A DNA stretch of 64,000 nt, taken from positions 62,001-126,000 of the forward strand of contig JAOWBW010002502.1 in NCBI GenBank assembly GCA_026119855.1, written 5' to 3'. The stretch is from Campanula takesimana. Taxonomy: Eukaryota; Streptophyta; Magnoliopsida; Asterales; Campanulaceae. A program made the translations under genes and the position numbers. Below, one piece after another: positions 54,841 to 64,000 of this stretch. The notes under the pieces are model-generated. The model was not told the origin of the DNA, searched no databases, and worked only from the letters and a program-made list of their open reading frames with translations. Numbering within the stretch: the stretch's first letter is position 1; each line of letters begins with the position of its first letter.

Positions 54841-57800
54841 CTCTCTCCCCCTTAAAAGAAATTCGCCCTCGAATTTACCAACCAAATTTATAACACGTAG
54901 TCATATCGAGGCTACATACATATCGATTCTTATATAGTAAATCATAACCACAATTAAGGACCTATTAAATATTTCAGGCATAGTCCCCATATCACACTTA
55001 AATTCCAATTCCAATTCCAATTTTCATTAGTTTGTTTCAAATAAACCAACACATATGAAACACATAAATATCCCACGTATACCCATATTAAACATTATAT
55101 TCCAACAGAACAATAGATAGAAATACAAATTTCTTCATAACAAATTTCTCAATATCAACTAGTCAAAATAATCTAAATTTAATTATTTGTTTTCTCACTT
55201 TTCATACTCATGTTAAATAATAATTTAATGTCATTTTCATTTAGCCACACCAAAACATATACTTTCAAATGGAAATTCAAAAGCAGTAATAGTGCACACA
55301 CAACGAAATTATTTTCTTACCGAAGTTATCAAACAACTGCGGGTATTTTTCGCGCATTTCATGCTCTGCTTCCCCATATAGCCTCCTCAATGCCATGATT
55401 TCTCCATAAAACTTTCACAAGAAGTACTCGTACTCAAGACGTGTTCTTTAGAATAAAGTATCCATGCAAGCTGTTACCCATCCACTAAGTAATACAACAT
55501 GAAATAGTCCCACACTCACACGAGGCTCATATATAAATTACTCTATAAGTTAACTTCTCAATCCTTTCAGAATTTCATACATCACAACATATTAACGAGT
55601 AAGACATCCACTCCTATGGTATTAAAGATACATCTCAATACTCAGCCAATAACTATTATTATAATCAAATTCCGCTAAATAGCTCTTACAGCAGCTGCAA
55701 AGAAATCAACTCCACGCGCAACATATAATCAAGAATCTCCATCAACCTCTTGTATTACCCATTTCCAAGCTTGACATTCAATTTACTATTCAAACACTCT
55801 TCTTAGCTAACCAAAATCAAGATGTAAAACAGTGATCCCTGTCAAATATTATATCCATAGGTATTTCATATAATCATACTACTGTCTCAACAAGTAGGAA
55901 AATAAATAGAAGTAACAATTATAACACCAAAACACATAAAGACAAGCAGATTTGGTTAGTCAATCCACTAAAACCAAACATCATCGGCCTCATCTATTAA
56001 ATGGTAATCCTTCAACAACATTCATCATAATACGTTCATATCCAGTCATGAATCTCAAAGGATTGTAACAAATCAGCTGATCACTGATGCTCTGCTTCTA
56101 AATATTCACAACTCAAGGATTTAGTTACTTACTCAAAAATTTCCCATTTCAGATTAATCAAATGAAATTCTTCAAATTCATCTCAATACAGTACATTTAC
56201 ATGGATTCATAAATTAAATTGATCTTGGGAATCTCTTCAAGTACATGTAGTTGACTTCCACTATACGTTTTTACTTCCACTAGGTTTTAACTACATACTT
56301 GTCTATGAAAGGTTAACATCCCCTCATGAGGGAAACATTCCGTTGTCTATCATCGTTCATTCCACTAGAAATTTTCTATAGTTGAAATCATTCATTAGAG
56401 CTTCCATCATATGCTGGAGTAGACACTTAAAGCTTTCTCAATCACAAATTTACCATTCCCGATTCATAAAGAATATAGTATGTCAAAACCTCTAACATTC
56501 CCATTCCGTCGATCCAAAAGAATATACAAGTCTTTGTGAATCCGCTAATACAATTGTCTTTCCGAATGATATACCATAGTACTCTACTTACCTTGTTTCA
56601 TATGTCACCCTCTTTAAGAAATCAAATACTTCAACTCTTATGATTTATAAACACTTCAAATATAGCTCCATAAAGGTCATTCACTAATGCAATGCATGTA
56701 TAATCGCAATTAATTCCAAGTCATGGTCAAATTATTCTATTCATAAGTATTCAATCTCCTCGCAGCATATGCAATTACTTTACCATTCTGAATCAACATC
56801 ACAATCTCTCTTTTGGAGGTATTACTTTGAATAATGAATTCATTGGATCCACTATAATAATAAAACTCGACATATCCACTAGGAACAGGAATACGGATCA
56901 TCTCCTCTAGGTCACTGTAATACTAGTCAAATCCACTAGGCAATATCAATTCCGAAGTTATTGTCATCCATCAGTTCAATATTTGAAAATTAGCTTCACA
57001 TTCATCACTCAATCTATCGAAAAGGTATAGCTTTCTATGTCAAATAGTTCACAATATAGCTACCCTAGAGAGTCCTTAATGAATTTTTGACAAAGTCAAG
57101 AAAATCCCTAGAATATACGTACCTCCATTTACCAGTGCATCCACTTTTGAAATGTCAATAACTATGCATGAACTGAAACCACTCCAAGATAATATATCCT
57201 CTAACAAGAAGACACACTATGGCTGATGAATCCTCGATCAAGTAATTACTCAAGTTGAATCTTTAACTCTTTTAAGTCTACCGATAACATATACACACTA
57301 TTTTGTATATCCGTGCTGTACCCAGTAACAACTCAACACATATATCAAGTTCCCTGTCAAGAGGCATGTTGTACTCAGCAGAGAAGATAACTGAGAACTC
57401 ACAAATAAATGATATATCCTCAAATTTTAGTGTAGATGCACCCTTGTCAACCACAAAAAGTAAACACCTGGCCCAACCTTGTGATAACATTTCCTGCCTT
57501 TCAATACATAAATAACATGAATGCCACACATATATCTATCATTCTAAATAAGAAAATAAAGCACACGGCCTATAAAACTTCACTACCTTTTGATGAAAAT
57601 CAACAAATTCATAATGAATATAAATCTAGTTCATGTCAAGTATAATGTCAACGTTCCCCCAGGTAACACGACAAAATCAACATGTACGATGATTTCCCAA
57701 CTTATATCAAGTTTCTTATCAACACAAATCTCAATCATGTATTTTCTCATCGAAGAGTATACCTTTAGCACATAAGGCAAAGAGTCAGAAGAAACATAGA

Positions 57801-58020
57801 AATATGACACAAAATAAGATCCAAGTAAGGATGAGATAAGCTTAAACGTATAAGAAATCTCACTCTCGCCTTAAACTATTCACCCCAACATAGACTAACT
57901 CTATAAACACCAGTCTCATGCCTGGTATTACCTCAAATAAGTAAACACTCAACGTCGATAGCACACTCATTAACCAACCCACCAAGCCTATGAATCCTAT
58001 CCAGACTGATAGTTAACCTA
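54841..58020 (-). mobile_element. Non-coding interior of a LARD-like LTR element
   Basis: Between a polypurine tract (54841-54857, AAGGGGGAGAGAG on the - strand) and a PBS lie 3.2 kb with no gag, pol or long ORF, only ORFs under 90 codons. Repeated short phrases such as ATCCACTAGG are scattered near 56880-56940. Intact LTR-element signals without coding potential indicate an element that would need proteins from a relative. Confidence 0.8.
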
Positions 58021-58033
58021 GGCTCTGATACCA
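58021..58033 (-). other. Primer binding site of the LARD-like element
   Basis: TGGTATCAGAGCC on the - strand, two bases inside the LTR end; initiator Met tRNA type. Confidence 0.9.
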
Positions 58034-58035
58034 AC

Positions 58036-60600
58036 TGTCGCGCCCCAGACCCGTGGTCCTACTTGACCCCACGCTCGGGATACGAGTGGAAGACGTTATA
58101 AAACACTTTTAAAATTTTTTTCGAAATATACTTTCATAAAGTTTAACAAAATCCACACTTGAAGTTCAAAGACTTCCACTAACTTTCAAACAAACTTTTC
58201 AAACAACTTTCACAAACGAAAGTATTTAGCCCGAAGGCTTACAAACTTTTATACAAATGTACATACACCGATATTATCCAAAATATAGGTGTTACAAGAT
58301 GATGGAGTCAAGGAAACACTACCCAAAAGGTTATACATCTACGTAATGTAACCTTGACAAAACTCATATCCCAAACTCCTACCACCACGACGTCCTCCCG
58401 TGCAATTATCCTATTCCCTGGACTCGCCTTTATCTAAAACAGTAAACAAATAAGGGGTGAGAATGAATCTCAGTAAGCTACTAAAATGCAACTACGTTAC
58501 ATGCTGAAATGATACTCGTAATTGAACAATGTCAATAAACATTCACATAGCACATAACATGAGTGGCTCCCTATCGCCAACCATCCCATACCGGTTGGAA
58601 ATAACGACCAACTCATCAGGCAGCATATAAGGCTAAATTATACACTCATACATGGATACTGAGCCAAGGTTCTCGAATCAAACATATAACCATCTGAGAG
58701 GTATCAACTGAGCAGCATCAAAGAGCTGAAGCCGGGACCCCGAAAACCAAACCATAACCAATAGAACCAAAGTAACCAGAGAGGGAAATATGACACAAAG
58801 TCATAACACAAATGCTCACTCGAGGGAGCTAGTTCATCCCATCCAAGGCCAATCTGGACTGGGGGTTAAAAATGGGAAACCAATGGTAGGAGCCTTACAA
58901 TGAACTTGGCTCGTGTGCCATTATAATCCCTACCACTGCCCGACTCCACAACACAAGACCAGCTGGACTTTAACACTAGCATAGTAATGAATAGTTGCTT
59001 AAACAACAGTCAAGGACAATGATTCCAAAGTAGGGAACCAAGTCAAACACATCACAAAGATGAACCAATCCAAACCACATCAAAAGATGTTCAACTATAT
59101 CCAATTAACATTTAGTCAAATTCCACAACACATATGTTCACAAAGGAACCAATTTCAAACACTAGGGTGTTCCACAACAACCCTCTAGGTACTCTAGGAT
59201 ATCACCTAAGACCTAGACCAAGATTGAACTTTAAATCACTTGAAATGGAACAACTCAACTTTTCAGCACTTATGGGCGGTCGCCCAAAACCAGACTCAAA
59301 ATTCCCAAATTTCTCCTGCAAGTCAAATTCATCCGTCCCAAACGTAGGAGTATAACTTACTAACACTTATACTATTACCAGGAGTACAACAACCATCCCA
59401 AAACATTACTTTCAATTTTATTTCATTTTTTTTACCGTCCCACAAATAATAGAATAATTTTCTTTTATTCCATTTAAATATTTTACCGTCCCAAAAGTAT
59501 AAGTATAATTTTTCTGATATACTAGTATACTCATTTAGGGATACTTTCATTCATTTCCCCGTCCCATGAATAATAGTATAAATTTTATAATATACTTATT
59601 TATCATTTAACTCAAGTTAATATTTTACCGTCCCACGAGTAGGAGTATACTTTCAAACACTTATACTAACATTCTCAGGTATATAAACATACTCCATATA
59701 CATCCTTGCATACAAACCAAGTCACTTACCCACCCAGTATAATTATACTCCCTTTGTCCCAAATAAACAAGTATCACAAATAAATTCTTTTCATAATAAT
59801 TTCACCAAATATCACACATATAGCAAATATAGGACCATTTTACTATTTAAGGGGAATTAGTAACTTACCTACTACGGGGAAAGTATCGAAGAAATTATAT
59901 TTTGATCGGCTAGAAATGATCTACTCTACTCCATGAACATTTTGGTGAAGTCGAATGGGAGAAAGAGCAGTTGTGAAATTTGTTGGGAGAACGCCCCATT
60001 TGTTTTCGTACAGAGAGACAGAACTAAGACTTCAAAAATGAAGTCTCTAGAGAAAAACTCTCTCTAATATATGGGAGTATATTAATTCCAATTCACCCAA
60101 ACACCCCTCCAAGAATAGTCAATTGACACTTTAACCCTTTATCCCACTATCTGATATACGTAACACACATGCGTAGAATGAAAATGAATGCTTTATATTC
60201 TATTTTGTTTGTATAACAAACACAAATCCAAGTGAATAATATGAGGCCAATCAAAAATAAGTAAAGTCAACCAACTTAAAACTAGTCAACATCATAGGCT
60301 ATCTATTTCATTTTTTTTTTTTAATATGAAATAGGGAAGATCAATAAAACAAAATAAAGGGTTCCCACCACACTCACGGTCAAACAAAGTCAAAGTTATT
60401 GGGTGAGGTGGCAACATTCAATAGGGTAGTCAATGTAAGTCAAACCTATTTATATATATTTGTTTAGCTGAAATCAATCTATTTTGACAGATTTTCTAGT
60501 ACGATTTACTAAGTCTTTTAAAATAATCAAACTAACACAAATCAAATTATAAAATAATATTCTGCGTAAAATTTATATGAAATTGGGACGGGTCGTCACA
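58036..60600 (-). repeat. Full 5' LTR (2565 bp) of the LARD-like element, Tekay-like
   Basis: TG...CA ends: TGTGACGACCCGTCCC at 60600 and ...GGGGCGCGACA at 58036 on the - strand. It shares with the LTR at 1-2328 the hairpin CCAACCGGTATGGGA.GGTTGG with GCGATAGGGAGCC (58565-58600), the TGAGATTCATTCTCACCCCTT-like block and the terminal GCGAC. A single CG-rich palindrome GGGCGGTCGCCC lies at 59274-59285. About 59330-59650 holds a four- to five-fold degenerate repeat built on TTTACCGTCCCA and AGTATA. Confidence 0.9.
59330..59660 (-). repeat. Degenerate tandem repeat inside the LTR
   Basis: Phrases CCGTCCCA(A/C)(A/G)A...AGTATA recur four or five times at intervals of about 60-110 bp. On the - strand this yields a repeated (Y/F)xWDGK peptide pattern, which is probably incidental. 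Confidence 0.6.
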
Positions 60601-61411
60601 TACTTAGTCACGGAATGTTAGACCTTAACTAGAATTGTGTTGGCTTGTGCTCGGCTAAAGAGAGGCTTAAAGGTCACCCCCGGCATGTAGTCATGAACTA
60701 CGCCACGGGTTGAGGTTTACCGCTTCGAGAGAGTCAAGGTTGGGTGGAGCTTGAAACTCTCTAGGACGGGCCTCGACGGGTTTGGGGTTATGAACTTGTG
60801 CGACTCGATAGTGAGCAATTGATAAAAATTTGTGCACGTAGTGTGAGGTCCAACAAGTGACAAAATATATTTTTTTACTTTTTTTTTATGAAAGAAAAGC
60901 AAATAAGCACGTAATTTACAACTCTCGATTCACCGTGTGACCGATAAAAAAAACACAAAAATAAAATAGTCAAATGGTCCGAATCAGTCCTTGATACAGG
61001 CAACTGTGCCCACACCTTATTATTCTACTCTGTTCTGGAAATGTCCCTGTTCTGGAAAACCACCCAGAAGCGCGCGCCCCTGGCTTGTGTTGTGGGATGC
61101 GCGTGCATGGCGCAAAGTCTATGGGAGGCGCCCGCTTCTGAGCAAACCTGTCAGATTGTCAGACTTTTGGACTCAGGGGATTGCCCTGGTCCTGAATGTC
61201 TATTGGAACCCCTGCAAAGATGATTAGTGGAGGAAAAAAAGAAGAAGAATAGGAAGAACATATGGGAGGCGGGCGATTCTGGTCTTTGATGTGGGACGCG
61301 CGTGCCTTAGGCCAAAAAGGCCAGAGGTGCACGCTTCCCCCATCAGAGACCAGAATGCCCAGAAAAATGTAGACTTTAAACAAAAACGCAAGTTTAACCC
61401 TCAATCGTCTA
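60601..61411 (-). other. Leader of Tat element IV, no gene
   Basis: Non-coding; it follows the PBS on the - strand. 61068-61340 is rich in CG words (GCGCGCGCCCC, GGATGCGCGTGC, GGAGGCGCCCGC, GACGCGCGTGCC), matching those in this element's LTR at 62175-62250. Confidence 0.5.
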
Positions 61412-61425
61412 CAGCAGAGTCGCCA
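61412..61425 (-). other. Primer binding site of Tat element IV
   Basis: TGGCGACTCTGCTG on the - strand, one base after the LTR end at 61427. The TGG start fits a tRNA CCA end. It is not the initiator Met type; the tRNA needs a database check. Confidence 0.7.
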
Positions 61426-61426
61426 C

Positions 61427-62437
61427 TGTAGATACCCCGGGAGGAGCCCACGGCTTTGGCTAGAGCGGTGAGTTATCCTAGGATGTCTAACTTGTTTTAA
61501 TTTGTAGAGTCGCCACCTATGTTCTTGAGGGGACATAAGAAAAACCTAATAATTAGCCTATGTTTAGATACGAAAACAGAGATTCTTGTTATGAGGTTCG
61601 GGGGTTAGGTTGCGAGATGGGAAGTACTTAAACACCCATGTCGCCCAACTAATGTTGGTCTTGCTTGTTCAAAGTCTACATAATTAAAATGTTCTTCCTA
61701 TTCTTAATAATGATAAAAAAAAAAAAAAAAAGGGTTAAAAGGGGTATTTGGAATGTAGGGAGATAACTCCTTGGCCAAATTCAATGGAATGAAGTGGCCT
61801 TTGGTGTCATGTCCCAAAATGGTTTTGGGGTGATTGCACGTTTTATAAAATCAAAGAGAAGAAGGGAGATGAAGTAGAGAAGGGAGAAAAGAATAGTCTT
61901 TTTACCTAGACCCAAAATGACTTCAAGTACTTCTTGGGAGATTGCCTTTGGAAATGCCTTGAGAGTATTTTTGTGTATAGTATTCTTATGTTGCAAAAAG
62001 AAGCTCCAAAAACAAGTCCAAAAAAGAAGTCCTTTGAAATGTTGGAGAAGAGAGGTTTTTATAGTTGAAAACAAGGTGTTTTTGGTGCCAAAACGAAGTC
62101 ACAAAGGTCAGTTTCCCGGGCAAATCCTGTAAAATAAGCAAGGGAAGGATTCTTGGACAGAATCTGTAACTGACGCCCAGGTGCGCGCGCTTCCTGCCCT
62201 TGGTAACGGGATGTGCACGCTTCTAACCCCTACGGGCGGAGGCGCGCGAGTTCAAGATGGCTTTTCTGATAGAATGGACTGGAAAGTCAGCCTTGTTATT
62301 CAGTTTAGCCCCTGGACTTAACGAAGTCAATCAGGAACTTAACGAAATTAACAGAAACTAATGAGAAACACTTAAAATAGGGGAAACAAAAGATAACCGT
62401 GCAATCGGGGTGAGCGCTCCGAGGCGGGGTGTCTACA
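61427..62437 (-). repeat. Tat-type gypsy 5' LTR, copy IV (1011 bp)
   Basis: On the - strand it runs from TGTAGACACCCCGCC at 62437 to ...CCCCGGGGTATCTACA at 61427. A TATA box (CTATAAAAACC) lies near 62061-62051. The adjacent PBS shows it is a 5' LTR. It is inserted in a copia gag. None of the three Tat 3' LTRs in the window is similar enough to be its obvious partner, and no matching target duplication was found. Confidence 0.85.
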
Positions 62438-63094
62438 GGGCCCTTTCCTTCCTTTGACACTATGAGCACATGAGCGGCTTCTTTACCGATTTTCTTTTCC
62501 GCTGTCATTAGCATCCCATGCAACTCAGACAGGGACTTATCCATCCCATGCATATTAAAGTTCATGACGAACTGATTATAGCTTTTGGGCAATGAATTAA
62601 GAATAAAATCAGTGGCCAACTCAACATCAATGGGATGGCCAAGCCTCTCTAGATGCTCAAAATGAGCCTTCATCTTCAAAACGTGAGGGCCCACAGCCTG
62701 TCCTTCACTAATCTTGCATGAGACAAGGGCAACTATAGTGTCGAACCTTTCTTGCCTTGCCTGTTCTTGAAACATATCTTTCAATTCAACAGCCAAGTCA
62801 TATGTCTCCAAGTTCAAGAGTCTTCTAAATCTCTGGACACATGGCCGCTAGCATGAGATAACCCACATCACGAGAATCACTTTTTTACTTCTTGTAGGCG
62901 TTTCTCTCATCCTTGGGAGCATTGGCAGCAGGTTCCCCTTCAGGAACGGGATCATCAAGAATGTATAGCTTGTCTTCATGCCTTAGAACAATTCTAAGGA
63001 TACAGATCCAATCCGTGAAGTTAGCTCCATTCTCTTGAAGTTTTTCCTTCTCAATGATAGATCGCAATGATAAAGAACTTGTACTTTGAGCCAT
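62438..63094 (-). pseudogene. Ty1/copia gag, broken and interrupted by a Tat LTR
   Basis: The start MAQSTSSLSLRSIIEKEKLQ at 63094 and NFTDWICILRIVLRHEDKLY are typical copia gag. A stop at 62885-62887 and a frame change lead to 62817, where ETYDLAVELKDMFQEQARQE, LKMKAHFEHLERLGHPIDVE and NFNMHGMDKSLSELHGML continue the gag_pre/UBN2 region. The frame runs into the LTR at 62437 (the residues after KEGKGP are LTR-encoded). The zinc knuckle and pol are missing, displaced beyond the insertion. Confidence 0.9.
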
Positions 63095-64000
63095 TATCTA
63101 CAATTATGAAAACATGTAATCACATATAAGTACCAACTAGATTAAAGATATTATAAATATTAGTATTTCACAAATACTCCCACTAAATTATATAACCTTC
63201 AAATTCATCCAATGTATCATATAATTCAAATGGGCTAAGATCCATATTTCACTTAACTTTGAGTCGGCTAGGGCACGACTGCTCAAAATAAGTTATTTAG
63301 GTAGACAACTCCTTGTCAATCATATCATATATGACTCTTAGATCTTTTATGAGATTTCAGACATCATATGTCTAACATGTTTTAATCTCATCTGTGCCTT
63401 AGGCCCAAAACTGTTTTGATAGCCTAATTAAGTCAAACTATTTTAAACGTATAGGAATCATTGTTTCCTCATCTTGCTTATAAATGAATAGAATTAATGT
63501 GCCTACGTTAGGGCGTAACCCACATAAAACTACCCACGTACTCACAAGTGTTTTTATCATAGATTGTCACATAACTTAAATTTTAAAGAAGGTTCAAACA
63601 TATAGCATATAACACATTTATGATCACATAAGATAAACATGCTACACATCAAGTTTAGTCACTAAATTAATCTCCATTAATTTAAGCATAATTTTTATGT
63701 GTCATTAGTTTTTCTATTAATTATGAAGATGAAACTCTTTGAACTTTGGTCATTATCTCCAAATCAAGACAACAAGAAGTGCGGCCGAACTAAACCATTA
63801 GGCAACCACAATTCCGTACTAATTAAAGAAACCAAGAAAGTAGTCCATGTGGCCGAAACTAAGAAATAGATGGTCTCGATGAACGTAGGTCAATTGCATT
63901 CACAATTCCACATGGATCTCCAAACTTGAATCAAGAACTTTGTTTCTTAATTTTAGCAATTATGAACTCTTCATAATTCTAACTTCGTTTTATCTTTGAA
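63095..64000 (-). mobile_element. Ty1/copia leader upstream of the broken gag
   Basis: AT-rich and non-coding. From about 63410 it aligns with 2329-3300 (TAGCCTAATTAAGTCAAAC, CACATAAAACTACCC, CATATAGCATAT..ACA). The PBS and LTR of this copy lie beyond the window. Confidence 0.7.

Noticed and set aside
61427..62437. Pairing LTR IV with LTR I, II or III as one element
   Set aside because: Sequences differ clearly in several blocks and the flanks (gggcc after 62437; ctatc before 13831; cccgt before 10754) do not match as target duplications.

Overview
The window is plant nuclear DNA, most likely from a eudicot. It is a dense nest of transposable elements, and I find no convincing ordinary host gene. 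The plant origin follows from the element families: a Ty1/copia SIRE-type element, Ty3/gypsy Tat-type elements with an extra RNase H and antisense plant-mobile-domain ORFs, Tekay-like LTRs of about 2.5 kb, Helitrons with a 3' hairpin and CTAG end, a CACTA element and Stowaway MITEs. I cannot name the species.

Layout. 1-2328: end of a Tekay-like LTR on the + strand. 2329-3960: copia leader, primer site and LTR fragment on the - strand, carrying a Stowaway MITE. 3961-9740: AT-rich DNA with a second MITE, Helitron ends and a complete non-autonomous CACTA element (7559-8355). 9741-10753: hAT-like fragment. 10754-20221: two stacked - strand Tat elements. The first (LTR 10754-11955, decayed pol 12429-13830, with a 100-N gap at 12329-12428) has its pol cut by the LTR of the second (13831-14835). 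The second continues through short tandem repeats, an antisense PMD ORF (16073-17465) and decayed pol (17880-20221). 20222-20845: part of another Tekay-like LTR. 20850-25620: a tandem array of a 72-bp unit, about 66 copies and rich in W-box cores, followed by three copies of a 110-bp unit. 25946-33004: Tat untranslated DNA broken by a Helitron with a dead helicase. 33005-33967: a third Tat LTR.

34092-47417 is the best preserved element: a full-length SIRE-type copia with 1.55-kb LTRs that are nearly identical, a perfect 5-bp target duplication (cagac), gag, an uninterrupted pol and an extra 3' gene with its own intron. It sits inside the third Tat element, whose remaining internal region (47418-54553) holds an intron-bearing antisense PMD gene, a second antisense PMD ORF and a pol fragment. 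54548-60600 is a large non-autonomous LTR element (LARD-like) on the - strand with one full 2565-bp LTR, one truncated LTR and a non-coding interior. 60601-62437 is the 5' end of a fourth Tat element (leader, primer site, LTR) inserted in a decayed copia gag (62438-63094) with its leader (to 64000).

The genes work as parts of separate mobile elements and not as a host pathway. The most unusual features are the W-box array, CpG-rich palindromic words shared between Tat LTRs and the leaders of the antisense genes, introns kept in an antisense captured gene, and an intron in the SIRE accessory gene.
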